Notes: generated by a model not told the origin, from the letters alone. A stretch of DNA of 28,497 nt from DASVDK01 sp036381125 [NCBI: Thermodesulfobacteriota bacterium] (GCA_036381125.1 DASVDK010000242.1:1-28497), one strand, 5' to 3'; counted from the first letter of the stretch, positions 6,872 through 16,300 are shown. Translations and numbers: made by a program.

Positions 6872-7810
6872 TCACGTCCGGCTCACCAGATCGCGGACCG
6901 GCTCCCCGCGATGCAGGCGCAGGATCGCCTCGGCGAGGAGCGAGGCGACGCCGACCCGCTCGATCGGCGCGGCGAGGTCGGCCGGCGCCTCGACGCTGTC
7001 GGTGACGACGAGACGGCGGATCGGCAGCGGCGCGAGCCGCTCGGCGGCCCGCCGGGGCAGCACCGCGTGCGTCGCAGCGACGACGATGTCCGGCTCGGCG
7101 CCCGCATCGAGCATCGCATGCGCCCCCGCCTCGATCGTCCCGCCGGTGGAGATCATGTCGTCGACGATGATCGGTCTGCGTCCCCGCACCTCTCCGGTCA
7201 GGCCGCTCGTCACGACGTCCGCCGCGCCGACCCGGGTCTTGTGCACGACGGCCATGGGGAGGTCGAGCAGGCGCGCGAACCGCTCCGCCCGGTGGACCGC
7301 GCCGAGGTCCGGGGAGACCACGACGCCGTTGCCGGCCGCCTCCCGGCCGATCGCCTCGACGAGCCGCGGCACGGCGCTCAGGTGCTCCACCGGAACCGGG
7401 AAGGCGCTCTCGATCGCGGCGGCGTGGAGGTCCAGGGCGACGACCCGGTCGACGCCGGCCGTCCCGATCAGCGACGCGACCATGCGCGCCCCGAGCGGCT
7501 CACCGGGGTGCGTCCGGCGGTCCTGGCGCGCGTAACCGAGGTAGGGCACGACGGCGGTGACGCGGGCCGCTCCGGAGAGCCGGCAGGCGTCGGCCAGGAA
7601 GAGGAGCTCCACCAGCCGCACGTCGGCCGGCGGGCTCGTCGGCTGGACGACGTAGACGTCGGCCCCCCGCACGTGCGCCTCGACCTCGACGTGCAGCTCG
7701 CCATCCGGGAAGCGCTCGATTCGGCAGGCGGCCGGCTCGGTCCCGAGGGCGCGCGCCGTGGCGCGGGCCAGCTCGGGGTGGCCGGGTCCGGCGATCAGGA
7801 CCAGCGTCAT
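6872..7810 (-). CDS. prs: Ribose-phosphate pyrophosphokinase (PRPP synthase)
   Basis: 312 residues, normal length for the family. It makes PRPP from ribose 5-phosphate and ATP, feeding nucleotide, histidine and tryptophan synthesis and the phosphoribosyltransferases. Motifs in order: RFPDGELHVEV (33-43), PYLGYARQDR (89-98), VVALDLHAAAIESAF (123-137), VVSPDLGAVHRAERFA (164-179) and the PRPP loop PIIVDDMISTGGTI (213-226). The region after the catalytic histidine (AAAIESAF rather than the usual ADQIQGFF) and the HKTR loop diverge from classical class I enzymes, so it may be a second, specialised PRPP synthase with different allostery. Monocistronic behind its own sigma-54-type promoter with a leader of about 17 nt and a GAGGAGG ribosome-binding site. 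The start at ATG 7810 fits family length. Confidence 0.9.
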   Translation of the reverse strand: MTLVLIAGPGHPELARATARALGTEPAACRIERFPDGELHVEVEAHVRGADVYVVQPTSPPADVRLVELLFLADACRLSGAARVTAVVPYLGYARQDRRTHPGEPLGARMVASLIGTAGVDRVVALDLHAAAIESAFPVPVEHLSAVPRLVEAIGREAAGNGVVVSPDLGAVHRAERFARLLDLPMAVVHKTRVGAADVVTSGLTGEVRGRRPIIVDDMISTGGTIEAGAHAMLDAGAEPDIVVAATHAVLPRRAAERLAPLPIRRLVVTDSVEAPADLAAPIERVGVASLLAEAILRLHRGEPVRDLVSRT

Positions 7811-7838
7811 GGCCACGCCTCCTCGGCGCCTTCCGGTC

Positions 7839-7853
7839 GCAACGTCGGTGCCA
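7839..7853 (-). promoter_or_regulatory. Sigma-54 promoter for prs
   Basis: The minus strand reads TGGCAC-CGACG-TTGC, a perfect match to the -24/-12 consensus. Predicted start near 7827, 17 nt before the ATG. It forms a divergent pair with the polX promoter about 100 bp away. Confidence 0.88.
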
Positions 7854-7903
7854 GGCGGGGCGCATCGTAACCGCGCGTCTTCGCGCCGGCCCCACGCGCC
7901 GGG

Positions 7904-7942
7904 GTGCGGCACGCCCGCCTCGCCCGTCGCCTCGATGTCCCG
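7904..7942. promoter_or_regulatory. Putative activator site shared by prs and polX
   Basis: A second copy of the 39-bp element (GTGCGGCA to TGTCCCG), lying between the two divergent sigma-54 promoters. TGTCCC (7936-7941) is about 109 bp upstream of the predicted prs start and about 40-45 bp upstream of the predicted polX start. Confidence 0.45.
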
Positions 7943-7953
7943 ATCACCGCGGT

Positions 7954-7968
7954 CGGCACGCCGCTTGC
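7954..7968 (+). promoter_or_regulatory. Sigma-54 promoter for polX
   Basis: CGGCAC-GCCGC-TTGC differs from the -24/-12 consensus only at the first base and has exact spacing. Predicted start near 7980, 28 nt before the polX ATG; a G-rich ribosome-binding site (GAGGGGGG) lies between. Confidence 0.75.
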
Positions 7969-8007
7969 GGGTCCTCGAGCCGGGCGACGACGCGCGAGGG
8001 GGGGCGT

Positions 8008-9771
8008 ATGAAGAACCTCGAGGTGGCCCGTCTCTTCGACCTGATGGCCGACCTGCTCGAGCTTTCGGGCGGCAACCGCTTCCGCATCCGGGCCTACCGC
8101 CGGGCCGCGCGCAACATCGAGAGCCTCGCCGAGGACCTCGAGACCGTCGCGGCCGAGGGGCGACTCGACGACATCCCGGGGGTCGGCGAGGACCTTGCCG
8201 GCAAGATCGCCGAGTACCTGGCAACCGGTCGGATCCGGGCCCTCGACGGGCTCCGGGCAGCCGTACCGGCCGGCGTCGCCGACCTCCTCGCCGTGCCGGG
8301 GATCGGTCCGAAGACCGCCATGGTCCTCTACGAGAAGGCGGGGGTCCGCACCATCGATCGCCTGAGGGCGCTGGCGCAGGCGGGCAAGCTGCGGGGCCTG
8401 CCCGGCATCCAGGCGAAGACCGAGGCGAACATCCTCAGGGGGATCGCGATCGTCGAGCAGGGCCGGGCGCGCGTGCCGCTCGGGCGCGCGCTCCTCCTGG
8501 CCGAGGACCTCGTGCGGGCCCTCGAGGCGGTCCGCGGCGTCGACCGGGTCGCCCTGGCCGGCTCGATCCGCCGGGGCAAGGAGACGGTCGGGGACATCGA
8601 CATCCTGGTGACCGCCGCCGACCCGAACGCGGTGATGGCGGCCTTCGTCGACCTCCCGCAGGTCGCCGAGGTGCTCGAGCGGGGCACGACGCGGACCTCG
8701 GTCCGGCACCGCGACGGCATCCAGGTCGACCTGCGGGTCGTGGAGCCGGCGAGCTTCGGCGCCGCGCTCCAGTACTTCACCGGCTCGGCCGGGCACAACA
8801 TCCGCATCCGCGAGATGGCCGGCCGGCTCGGTCTCAAGGTCTCGGAGTACGGCGTCTTCCGGGAGGACTCCGGCCGGCGGGTCGCGGCCGCGACGGAGGA
8901 AGACGTCTACGCGGCCGTCGGCCTGCCGTTCATCCCGCCCGAGCTGCGCGAGGACGCGGGCGAAATCGAGGCGGCGCTGGCGGGGAGGCTGCCGTCGCTG
9001 GTCGAGCCGGACGACATCCGCGGTGACCTGCACTGTCACACGCGCGCCTCGGACGGGCACCACAGCGTCGACGAGCTGGTCGCCGCGGCGGCCGCACGCG
9101 GCTACGCGTACGTGGCCGTCACCGACCACAGCGCGTCGGCCACGATCGCGCACGGGCTCTCCCGGGAGGCGCTGCCCGCCCACCTGGCGAGGATCCGCGC
9201 GGCGGAGGCCGCCCATCCCCGCATCCGCGTGCTCGCCGGGACGGAGTGCGACATCCTGCCCGACGGCCGGATGGACTACCCCGACGAGCAGCTCGCCCGG
9301 TTCGACCTCGTGATCGCGGCCGTGCACAGCCGCCTGCGGCAGTCGAAGGCCGAGATGACGCGTCGCATCTGCCGGGCGCTGGCAAACCCGTACGTGCACG
9401 TCCTGGCCCATCCGACCGGGCGGCTCTTCGGCGAGCGGGCCCCGTACGAGGTCGACCTCGACGCCGTGCTCCGAACGGCGCGCCGCTTCGGCAAGGCGGT
9501 CGAGATCAACTGCTGCCCGCAGCGGCTCGACCTCGACGGCACGCACGCGCGGCGGGCGCGGGACCTCGGCGTGCTCGTCGCGATCGACACCGACACGCAC
9601 GCCCTCGATCAGCTCGGCACGATGCGGCTCGGCGTCACGACGGCGCGGCGAGGCTGGGTCGGCCGGGAGCAGGTCGTCAACGCCTGGCCGCTCGAGCGGC
9701 TCCTCGCCTTCACGCGCGGGCCGCGGGCCGGCGCGGCCGCGCCGGCCCGGCGCGCCGCCGGGCGGCGCTGA
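8008..9771 (+). CDS. polX: DNA polymerase/3'-5' exonuclease PolX
   Basis: 587 residues, typical for bacterial PolX, a gap-filling base-excision and end-repair polymerase. The N-terminal 8-kDa region has two helix-hairpin-helix segments (IPGVGEDLAGKI at 56-67, VPGIGPKTAMVL at 96-107). The nucleotidyltransferase site GSIRRGKETVGDIDIL (185-200) supplies D196 and D198, with D241 in IQVDLRVVE as the third metal ligand. The C-terminal PHP exonuclease domain begins at about 337 with RGDLHCHTRASDGHHS (H342, H344, D349, H351) and continues through VTDHSAS, GTECDILPDG, AAVHSRLRQ and AHPTGRLFGER, so nuclease metal ligands look complete. Its 3' end meets the Lon-like gene tail to tail with 8 nt between. 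Confidence 0.96.
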   Translation: MKNLEVARLFDLMADLLELSGGNRFRIRAYRRAARNIESLAEDLETVAAEGRLDDIPGVGEDLAGKIAEYLATGRIRALDGLRAAVPAGVADLLAVPGIGPKTAMVLYEKAGVRTIDRLRALAQAGKLRGLPGIQAKTEANILRGIAIVEQGRARVPLGRALLLAEDLVRALEAVRGVDRVALAGSIRRGKETVGDIDILVTAADPNAVMAAFVDLPQVAEVLERGTTRTSVRHRDGIQVDLRVVEPASFGAALQYFTGSAGHNIRIREMAGRLGLKVSEYGVFREDSGRRVAAATEEDVYAAVGLPFIPPELREDAGEIEAALAGRLPSLVEPDDIRGDLHCHTRASDGHHSVDELVAAAAARGYAYVAVTDHSASATIAHGLSREALPAHLARIRAAEAAHPRIRVLAGTECDILPDGRMDYPDEQLARFDLVIAAVHSRLRQSKAEMTRRICRALANPYVHVLAHPTGRLFGERAPYEVDLDAVLRTARRFGKAVEINCCPQRLDLDGTHARRARDLGVLVAIDTDTHALDQLGTMRLGVTTARRGWVGREQVVNAWPLERLLAFTRGPRAGAAAPARRAAGRR

Positions 9772-9779
9772 GCCGCGGA

Positions 9780-12197
9780 TCAGGCCGGTCCCCTGGCCGC
9801 GAAGGCGCGCGCCGCCTCGGCGAAGCCGCGCAGCCGCGCCTCGACGAGCTGGTTCACGCTCCCGTCCGGGAACCGTCCCGCCGCGTCGCGCTCGCCGGCC
9901 GGCCGGCCGAGCAGCAGCGCTATCGCCTCGTCCACGTCCCCCACCGGGTGGATGCGGAACCGGCCCGCCTCGACCGCCTCGACGACGTCGCGCCGGACCA
10001 TGAGGTTCTTGACGTTGCTGCGGGGGATCAGCACCCCCTGCTCCCCCGTGAGGCCGCACTCGCGGCAGACGTCGAAGAAGGCCTCGATCTTCTCGTTCAC
10101 CCCCCCGACCGCCTGCACCTGGCCGTGCTGGTTGATCGAGCCGGTGACGGCGAACGCCTGCGAGACCGGCAGGTCGGCCAGGGCCGAGATCAGCGCGCAG
10201 GCCTCGGCCAGCGAGGCGCTGTCGCCGTCGACGGCGCCGTAGGTCTGCTCGAAGACGAGGCTCGCCGCGAGCGAGAGCGGGGCCTGCGACGCGTACCGGG
10301 CGCCGAGGAAGCCCTCGAGGATCAGGACCCCCTTGGAGTGGATCGGCCCGCCGAGCTCGACCTCGCGCTGGATGTCGACGACCTCCCCCTTGCCCACCCG
10401 CACGCGCGCGGTGATCCGCGCGGGATGCCCGAAGGCGGCGTCGCCGAGCGGGACCACGGAGAGGCCGTTCACCTGTCCGACCGTCGCGCCGGCGGTGTCG
10501 ATGAGGACGGTCCCGCGCCGGATCGACTCGATGACGCGCTCGCGCATGCGGCCCGTACGGCGGCGCTGGGCGTCGATGGCCGCCTGGACGTGCTCGCCCG
10601 TGACGACGGGCGCCGCCGCCGTCTCGGCGTGGAACTCGGCCTCCCTGAGCAGGTCGACGACCGGCCGCATGTGGACCGAGAGCTTCTCGGCGTCCCCCGC
10701 GAGGCGGGCGGCGTGCTCGATGACGCGGACCACGGCGCTCCGGTCGAAGGCGCGCAGGCGCTCGCGGCGGACGAGCGTCGCGATCAGGTTGGCGTAGAGC
10801 GCGTGCGTCTCCGGCCGCCGGTCCAGGCTCTCCTCGAAGTCGGCGACGACCTTGAAGAGCTCGGGGACGTCGGGGTCGACGGCCGCCATCAGATGGTAGA
10901 GGAGCCGTTCCCCGACCAGGATGACCTTCGTCCCGCCGAAGGGGATCGGCTCGGGCTCGAGCGACACGGTCGGCACGACCGCGAGGAGTTCGGCGGGGGG
11001 CTCCATCCGGATCTCCCGGGAGCGGATGGCCCGCTTGAGCGCCTCCCACGCGAACGGCTGCTGCAGGACCTTGCGGGCGTCGAGGATCAGGTACCCGCCG
11101 CTCGCCCGGTGGAGCGCGCCCGGCTTGATCAGGGTGACATCGGTGAGCAGGGCCCCGAACTGGGCGACGTGCTCGATGCGGCCGACGAGGTTCGTGTAGG
11201 TCGGGTGGTCCTCGTGGACGATCGGCGCGCCCCGCGTGGCGCCGTTGTCGACGAGGACGTTGACCGCGTAGCGCCGCGCCGCGGCGCCGTCCCTCTGGTT
11301 GCGGCGGAACGCCTGGGCGAGCATCGCCTCGAGCCCCATCGGCCCCGCCTCGAGGAACTCGTCGGCGCGGTCGATGACGTCGCGTTCGACCTCGTCGAGG
11401 TACTCGAGGACGGCCGGCAGGTCCCGATAGCGGGCGCGCACGCCGTCGAGCACGCGGCGGGCGACCGAGGTCGACGTCTCCCGGTCGAGCCCCTTCATCG
11501 CCTCGTGCTGCTCGTGCCCCCACTCGTGGAGCCGCTGGAAGAACGCCTGCACGTCGGAGCCGACCCGCTCCATCTCGGCCTGCATCCGCGCCTGCTCCGG
11601 CCTGGAGAGCTGCGCCAGGTCGGCAGGCCTGAGCGGGGCGCCGTCGCGCAGGGGGGCCACGACGAGGCCCCCCTCGGTTCGCACCACCGCGACCCCCCGC
11701 TGCCTCGCCCGCTCCTGCACCTCCGCGAAGGCCTGCGCCTGGCGCTCGTTGAACCGGGCGATCAGCTCCTGCTTGCGCGTGCGGTACTCCTCGCTGTCGA
11801 ACGCGGCACGCATGGCGTCGCGGATGTCGGCCACGGCCTGCTGCATGTCGTCGCGCAGCCGCGAGCCGCGCCCCGGAGGGAGCGAGAGGACGCGGGGCCG
11901 ATGGGCGTCGGCGAAGTTGTGGACGTAGCAGCGGTCCGGCGGCGCCGCCTCGCCCGCCGCTCGCGGCCCGAGGATCTCGCGCAGGAGCGTCTCCTTGCCG
12001 ACGCCGGGCGGGCCCATCGCGAAGAGGTTGTAGCCGTCGTGCCGGATGGTCAGCCCGAACCGGACCGCCTCGACGGCGCGCTCCTGGCCCACCATCCCGG
12101 TGGTCCCGACGGCCTCGTCCGTCGTCGCGAAGGGGATGTCGTCCGGCTCACACCGCCGGTACAGGTCGGCGGCCGACAGGGTGGACGCGGCACGCAT
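9780..12197 (-). CDS. Lon-like ATP-dependent serine protease (AAA_32 / S16 type)
   Basis: 805 residues. It belongs to the soluble Lon-related family in which an AAA module with a large insertion precedes an S16 peptidase domain. The Walker A motif MGPPGVGKET is at 61-70 (K68). The stretch GALHRASGGYLILDARKVL is characteristic of the family's second ATPase half. The peptidase dyad is S660 in VDGDSAS and K703 in GGVNEK, with the same 43-residue spacing as Ser679/Lys722 of E. coli Lon. It lacks the classical Lon N-terminal substrate domain. Expected role: ATP-driven degradation of damaged or regulatory proteins. Single-gene unit with a leader of about 120 nt behind a sigma-54-type promoter. Confidence 0.92.
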   Translation of the reverse strand: MRAASTLSAADLYRRCEPDDIPFATTDEAVGTTGMVGQERAVEAVRFGLTIRHDGYNLFAMGPPGVGKETLLREILGPRAAGEAAPPDRCYVHNFADAHRPRVLSLPPGRGSRLRDDMQQAVADIRDAMRAAFDSEEYRTRKQELIARFNERQAQAFAEVQERARQRGVAVVRTEGGLVVAPLRDGAPLRPADLAQLSRPEQARMQAEMERVGSDVQAFFQRLHEWGHEQHEAMKGLDRETSTSVARRVLDGVRARYRDLPAVLEYLDEVERDVIDRADEFLEAGPMGLEAMLAQAFRRNQRDGAAARRYAVNVLVDNGATRGAPIVHEDHPTYTNLVGRIEHVAQFGALLTDVTLIKPGALHRASGGYLILDARKVLQQPFAWEALKRAIRSREIRMEPPAELLAVVPTVSLEPEPIPFGGTKVILVGERLLYHLMAAVDPDVPELFKVVADFEESLDRRPETHALYANLIATLVRRERLRAFDRSAVVRVIEHAARLAGDAEKLSVHMRPVVDLLREAEFHAETAAAPVVTGEHVQAAIDAQRRRTGRMRERVIESIRRGTVLIDTAGATVGQVNGLSVVPLGDAAFGHPARITARVRVGKGEVVDIQREVELGGPIHSKGVLILEGFLGARYASQAPLSLAASLVFEQTYGAVDGDSASLAEACALISALADLPVSQAFAVTGSINQHGQVQAVGGVNEKIEAFFDVCRECGLTGEQGVLIPRSNVKNLMVRRDVVEAVEAGRFRIHPVGDVDEAIALLLGRPAGERDAAGRFPDGSVNQLVEARLRGFAEAARAFAARGPA

Positions 12198-12328
12198 GGT
12201 CCCCTACGCCTCGCCCCGCTCGATACCCTGGATGGAGACGCCGACGATTCGACGCACCTGTCGATCCCCCGTGCGGTCTGCTCCGGCACCCGGCCGGTCG
12301 GGCCGCGACCGCGGCGGCCGTGAGACAT

Positions 12329-12343
12329 GCAAGCCGGGCGCCA
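12329..12343 (-). promoter_or_regulatory. Sigma-54 promoter for the Lon-like protease
   Basis: The minus strand reads TGGCGC-CCGGC-TTGC, followed by A, with exact spacing and one departure from consensus. Predicted start near 12317, about 120 nt before the ATG. Confidence 0.75.
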
Positions 12344-12377
12344 GCGACCGAGCGCCGTGCCGGCCGTCCCGGTCCCC

Positions 12378-12414
12378 GAGGCCGCGCGGCCGCCTCGCGT
12401 GGCGCGCCTGTCCC
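12378..12414. promoter_or_regulatory. Putative activator site, inverted repeat plus TGTCCC
   Basis: GAGGC (12378-12382) and GCCTC (12392-12396) form an inverted pair, followed 12 bp later by TGTCCC (12409-12414). The same order and nearly the same spacing occur at 20231-20265. TGTCCC lies about 92 bp from the predicted Lon-like start and about 105 bp from the predicted transporter start. Confidence 0.4.
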
Positions 12415-12487
12415 ATCCGTGGCGGCGCCGCCCCACCGGCCGCGCCCCGAGCCCGCCGCAGGTCGCCGGACTTGCGCCGGATCGTCG

Positions 12488-12502
12488 TGGCAGCGGGCTT
12501 GC
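12488..12502 (+). promoter_or_regulatory. Sigma-54 promoter for the VIT-type transporter
   Basis: TGGCAG-CGGGC-TTGC followed by A: one mismatch and exact spacing. Predicted start near 12514, only about 14 nt before the GTG, so AGGAGG (12516-12521) is at the very start of the transcript. Confidence 0.8.
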
Positions 12503-12527
12503 ATCGGGAGACGAGAGGAGGACCGCC

Positions 12528-13061
12528 GTGAACGACCCGCACGAGCCCCCGCTCGGGGGCGACCTGGTTCGGCACTACCTGGGGGACCTGATCTACGGGG
12601 CCAACGACGGCATCGTCACGACCTTCGCCGTCGTCTCGGGCGTGGAGGGGGGCTCCCTCGACGCCCGCGTGGTCCTCGTCCTCGGGGTGGCCAATCTCCT
12701 GGCCGACGGCGTCTCCATGGGGGCCAGCAACTTCCTCGCCATCCGGTCGGCGGAGGCGGGCCGGGCCGCCTCGGGTCTCGAGCAGGTCGAGCCGTACCCG
12801 AACCGGCACGCCATCGCCACCTTCCTCGCGTTCGTGCTCGCGGGGGCCGTGCCGCTCGTCCCCTACGTCGTCGTCCCGCCGGACCGGCGGTTCCTCACGG
12901 CGATCGTCGCGACGCTCCTCACGCTCTTCGTCGTCGGCGCGCTCCGCTCGTTCGTGACGGCGCTGCGCTTCTGGCGGGCCGGCGCGGAGATGCTCGTCGT
13001 GGGGGCCGCGGCCGCCGCGATCGCCTACGGCGTGGGGGCGCTCGTCGCCGGGCTCGTCTGA
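12528..13061 (+). CDS. VIT1/CCC1-family divalent metal (iron/manganese) transporter
   Basis: 177 residues. The first helix carries the family hallmark GDLIYGANDGIVTTFAVVSG (18 residues or so from the start), followed by LGVANLLADGVSMGASNFLA and three further hydrophobic segments, giving about five membrane spans. VIT1/CCC1 proteins move Fe2+ or Mn2+ out of the cytoplasm by proton antiport. This is a short version: the cytosolic metal-binding insert between spans 2 and 3 is reduced to a brief linker (RSAEAGRAASGLEQ), so metal capture may differ. GTG is chosen as start because AGGAGG is 6 nt upstream and the sigma-54 promoter lies directly before it. Its 3' end faces atpG with a 17-nt gap. Confidence 0.85.
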   Translation: MNDPHEPPLGGDLVRHYLGDLIYGANDGIVTTFAVVSGVEGGSLDARVVLVLGVANLLADGVSMGASNFLAIRSAEAGRAASGLEQVEPYPNRHAIATFLAFVLAGAVPLVPYVVVPPDRRFLTAIVATLLTLFVVGALRSFVTALRFWRAGAEMLVVGAAAAAIAYGVGALVAGLV

Positions 13062-13078
13062 GGACCGGCGCCGCGCCG

Positions 13079-13960
13079 TCACTCCGGCTCACGCGACGCC
13101 TCGAAACCCGAGACGAGGTCGAGCAGCTCCGCGGTGATCGTGTCCTGGCGGACGCGGCGCGACTCGGCCGTGAGCGCCTCGAGGCGCTCCTCGATGTTGC
13201 GCTCGGCCGCCTGCATCGCCGAGAGCCGGGCGGCGTGCTCGGCTGCGAGCGACTCGGCCGCCGCGCGGAAGATGCTCACGAAGAGGTGCTGGCGCACGAG
13301 CGCGGCCAGGAGCCGATCGGCGTCCATGGTGTAGGTCGGACGCGTCCTGGACGGCCACGGCTCGCCGGCGAGCCGCTGGAAGCGCCGCAGGTCGACCGGC
13401 AGGAGCGGCGCCAGGTGCGGCGACGCCGCGCCGCCGCGGCCGCGCCGGTTGTGGACCAGGAGGACGCGGGACACCCCTCGCCCCTGCCAGGCCTCGACCG
13501 CGAGGAGGATCTCGTCCACGAGCGCCGAGAGGCCGGCCGCAGTGCCGGGCAGCACGAGCCGGCGCTCGATCCGCTCACCGAACCCCTCGAGTCGTGCCGC
13601 GGCCCGCGCTCCGGCGGCGAGCCAGGCGCGCGCCTCGCGCGGCACGCCGAGTCGCTCCACGGAGGCGCGGGCGAACGCCGCGACGGCGTCGTTGAAGCCC
13701 CCGCAGAGGCCGTGGTCGGAGCCGAAGACGACGGCGCCGGTCGCCCCCGTCTCGCGGCGAGTCGGCTCCGGCCGGGACGGCCGGTCGCGCAGGACCACCC
13801 GGAGCCCCAGTTCGACCGCCCTCGCGTACGACGCGAGCGCGTCGGCCGCCTGGTCGTACTGCCGCACGCTGACGGCCGAGAGCGACTTCATCGTGCGGAC
13901 GATCGACCGGAGGCTCTCGGTCGTGTCGATCCGGCGGCGCAGCGCCTCAAGCGTCGCCAT
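13079..13960 (-). CDS. atpG: N-ATPase gamma subunit
   Basis: 293 residues. The central-stalk subunit couples rotation of the c-ring to catalysis. The N-terminal helix [20 protein letters not shown] and the C-terminal helix [20 protein letters not shown] have the paired coiled-coil layout of gamma, and [17 protein letters not shown] is the conserved Rossmann-like core motif. It is the last gene of the operon, as in other N-ATPase operons (atpDCQRBEFAG), and begins 14 nt inside the end of atpA. The sequence is divergent from the usual F-type gamma, as expected for this family. Confidence 0.92.
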   Translation of the reverse strand: MATLEALRRRIDTTESLRSIVRTMKSLSAVSVRQYDQAADALASYARAVELGLRVVLRDRPSRPEPTRRETGATGAVVFGSDHGLCGGFNDAVAAFARASVERLGVPREARAWLAAGARAAARLEGFGERIERRLVLPGTAAGLSALVDEILLAVEAWQGRGVSRVLLVHNRRGRGGAASPHLAPLLPVDLRRFQRLAGEPWPSRTRPTYTMDADRLLAALVRQHLFVSIFRAAAESLAAEHAARLSAMQAAERNIEERLEALTAESRRVRQDTITAELLDLVSGFEASREPE

Positions 13961-15512
13961 GACCGCCGCGCGCCCCCCCGGCCGGCAGGATCTCGCGCAC
14001 CGCCGCCCGTGCCAGCTCGAGGAGCCGGTGGCGCGCCTCGTCCCCGAGCCGCTCGCCCCGCTCGATCGCCTCGACGACGTCGCCCGCCTGGTCGCCGAGC
14101 CGCCGGCGGATCGCCGCCTCCGCCGCGGCGACCCGCTCCGGCTCGATCGCGTCGAAGACCCCCTGGCCCGCCGCGAACAGGACCGCGACCTGGTCGGCCA
14201 CGGGGAGCGGCCGGTACTGCGGCTGCTTGAGGACCTCGCGGACCCGCCGCCCACGCTCGAGGTCGCGGCGGGTCCGCTCGTCGAGCCTCGTGCCGAAGCG
14301 GGAGAAGGCCTCGAGCTCCTCGAACTGGGCGTAGGCGAGCCTGAGCGGCCCGGCCACCGCGCGGAAGGCGGGGAGCTGCGCCCGGCCCCCCACGCGCGAC
14401 ACCGACCGGCCGACGTCGACGGCGGGCAGGAGCCCCTTGCGGAAGAGGTCGGGCGACAGGTAGACCTGACCGTCGGTGATCGAGATCAGGTTGGTCGGGA
14501 TGTACGCGGAGAGGTTCTGCGCCTGGGTCTCGACGATCGGCAGGGCGGTGAGCGAGCCGCCCCCGCGCGACTCGCGCAGGCGGGTTGCCCGCTCGAGGAG
14601 CCTCGCGTGGACGTAGAAGATGTCCCCCGGGTACGCTTCGCGCCCCGGCGGGCGGCGCAGCAGGAGGGACAGCTCGCGGTAGGCGCGGGCGTGACGCGTC
14701 AGGTCGTCGTAGACGACCAGCACGTCGCGGCCCCGCGCGACGAAGTACTCCGCCATCGACGTCGCCGCGTACGGCGCGAGGAACTTGAGCCCCGGCGGCT
14801 CCTCCCCGCCGGCCACGACGACGATGGAGTGGTCCATCGCCCCGTGCGCGCGCAGCGCCGCGATCACGCCGGCGACGGCCGATCCCCGCTGGCCGATGGC
14901 GCAGTAGACGGAGACGACGCCGCGGCCGCGCTGGTTGGTGATCGTGTCGACGGCGATGGCGGTCTTCCCCGTCTGGCGGTCCCCCAGGACGAGCTGGCGC
15001 TGACCGCGGCCGATCGGGACGAGGGCGTCGATCGCCTTGATGCCGGTCTCCAGGGGAACGCTCACCGGCGCGCGGTCGAGGATGTCGGGCGCGCCGCGCT
15101 CGGTCGGCCACCGCTCCGCCGCCCGGATCGGGCCGCCGCCGTCGAGCGGCCGGCCGAGCGGGTCGACGACGCGGCCGACGAGCGCCGGACCGACCGGCAC
15201 GTCGACGACCCTGCCGGTGCGGCGGACCGAGGAGCCGGCCGCGGGGGTCGGCGCCGAGCCGAGGAGGACGACCCCCACGCCCCCCGGCTCCAGGTTGGAG
15301 GCCAGGCCGAGGAGGCCCCCCTCGAAGCGGACGACCTCGTCCGCCCGGACGCCGGCGAGGCCCTCCACCTGGGCGGTCGCCCCGGTGACCTGGACGACGG
15401 TCCCGCTCTCCTCCACGCGGAGACCGTCCACCTGGTCGTCGAGGGCGCGCGAGACGAGGCCGAAGGTCTCGCGGGCGAGGTCGGTCAGGCTCGACGGCAC
15501 GTCGCGGCTCAT
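13947..15512 (-). CDS. atpA: N-ATPase alpha subunit
   Basis: 521 residues, the non-catalytic nucleotide-binding subunit of the F1-like head. The N-terminal beta-barrel is at about 30-95, the P-loop GDRQTGKT at 177-184, then the conserved stretches [15 protein letters not shown] and [20 protein letters not shown], and [15 protein letters not shown] near the alpha/beta interface. Catalysis occurs on beta; alpha carries regulatory sites. Its ATG overlaps the atpF stop (ATGA), and its end overlaps atpG by 14 nt, so the three are translationally coupled. Confidence 0.96.
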   Translation of the reverse strand: MSRDVPSSLTDLARETFGLVSRALDDQVDGLRVEESGTVVQVTGATAQVEGLAGVRADEVVRFEGGLLGLASNLEPGGVGVVLLGSAPTPAAGSSVRRTGRVVDVPVGPALVGRVVDPLGRPLDGGGPIRAAERWPTERGAPDILDRAPVSVPLETGIKAIDALVPIGRGQRQLVLGDRQTGKTAIAVDTITNQRGRGVVSVYCAIGQRGSAVAGVIAALRAHGAMDHSIVVVAGGEEPPGLKFLAPYAATSMAEYFVARGRDVLVVYDDLTRHARAYRELSLLLRRPPGREAYPGDIFYVHARLLERATRLRESRGGGSLTALPIVETQAQNLSAYIPTNLISITDGQVYLSPDLFRKGLLPAVDVGRSVSRVGGRAQLPAFRAVAGPLRLAYAQFEELEAFSRFGTRLDERTRRDLERGRRVREVLKQPQYRPLPVADQVAVLFAAGQGVFDAIEPERVAAAEAAIRRRLGDQAGDVVEAIERGERLGDEARHRLLELARAAVREILPAGGARGGHGDA

Positions 15513-16297
15513 GTCAGCCGGACCGCCTCGGCCTCCGCGGGCGGCTCCGCGAGGAGGCCGGCGAGCCGCTGCTCGAGGTCGTCGAGGTAGCCGTCGATGC
15601 TCCAGGTGAGCGTGCGCCCCCCGGCGATCGCCTCGATGCCGCAGGTCACCTGGTCGGTCGTCTCGTACGCGATCTCGAGGCCGCCGCCGAGCGTCTCGTG
15701 CACGGCCGCCGTGATCGTCCGCCGGGCGCTCGCGGGCAGGGGGAAGGCGCTGCGCACGCGGACCGGCCCGCCGGCGGCGCGGGCCTCGGCCGCGACGGCA
15801 TCGGCCGTCTCGGCCGGCAGCCGGCGCACCTGCTCGGCGAAGACCGAGGCCATCTGCTCCTCGAGGGCCGCGTCGGCGAGGTGGGCGAGCGCGCGGCGGG
15901 CCATCTCGAGGAAGTGTCGGGCCGCCTGGCGCCTGAACTCCTGGAGGAACGCCGCCCGCTCCTCCTCGAGCTGGGCCCGCCAGCGGGCGCGGGTCTCCTC
16001 GACCTCCCGCCTGAGGTCGGCCTCGAGCTGGCGGCCGAGCCGCTCCGCCGCGGCCCTCGCCTCGTCCATCAACCGGGTCCGCGCCGCCTCGAGCGCCTCG
16101 AGCGCCTCCTCGTGGCGGCGGGCCGCCCTCTCCGCCGCCCGCCCCTTCGCCTCGGCCTCCGCGAGCCTGGCGGCGACCTCGGCCTCGCGGCGCTTCATGG
16201 CCCGCACGATCGGCCCGTAGAGGAACCGCGCGAGCAGCCAGACGAGGACGAGGAAGTTGACGATCTGGGCGAGGACGGTGACCCAGTCGACGCGCAT
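15509..16297 (-). CDS. atpF: N-ATPase b subunit with delta-like C-terminal region
   Basis: 262 residues, much longer than the usual b subunit (about 160). One N-terminal membrane helix ([20 protein letters not shown], about 6-25) is followed by a long Ala/Glu/Arg-rich coiled coil (about 35-150). A C-terminal globular part ends in a delta-subunit-like pattern ([20 protein letters not shown], then [12 protein letters not shown]). N-ATPase operons lack a separate delta gene, and this extension probably takes its place in linking the stalk to the head. It starts 3 nt after the atpE stop and overlaps atpA by 4 nt. Confidence 0.93.
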   Translation of the reverse strand: MRVDWVTVLAQIVNFLVLVWLLARFLYGPIVRAMKRREAEVAARLAEAEAKGRAAERAARRHEEALEALEAARTRLMDEARAAAERLGRQLEADLRREVEETRARWRAQLEEERAAFLQEFRRQAARHFLEMARRALAHLADAALEEQMASVFAEQVRRLPAETADAVAAEARAAGGPVRVRSAFPLPASARRTITAAVHETLGGGLEIAYETTDQVTCGIEAIAGGRTLTWSIDGYLDDLEQRLAGLLAEPPAEAEAVRLT

Positions 16298-16300
16298 CCG

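Larger units (their letters stand above)
12198..12527. other. Divergent regulatory region, Lon-like protease / VIT transporter
   Basis: This 330-bp gap carries no convincing gene. An upstream extension of the transporter frame is Arg/Pro-rich and crosses both promoters, so it is judged non-coding. The region holds two divergent sigma-54 elements (12329-12343 minus, 12488-12502 plus). Between them lie an inverted pair GAGGC/GCCTC (12378-12396) and TGTCCC (12409-12414), the same parts seen in the other divergent regions. Confidence 0.6.

Noticed and set aside
7807-11523. Long minus-strand frame across polX and the Lon-like gene
   Set aside because: Low-complexity Arg/Pro/Gly composition, opposite to or out of frame with genes that carry full catalytic motifs.
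9780-12197. The AAA protein as the missing sigma-54 activator
   Set aside because: It has an S16 protease dyad (S660/K703) and no GAFTGA motif or Fis-type helix-turn-helix, so it is a Lon-like protease.
12327-12527. Possible N-terminal extension of the VIT transporter
   Set aside because: The extension is Pro/Arg-rich, crosses both divergent sigma-54 elements, and a good ribosome-binding site supports GTG 12528.
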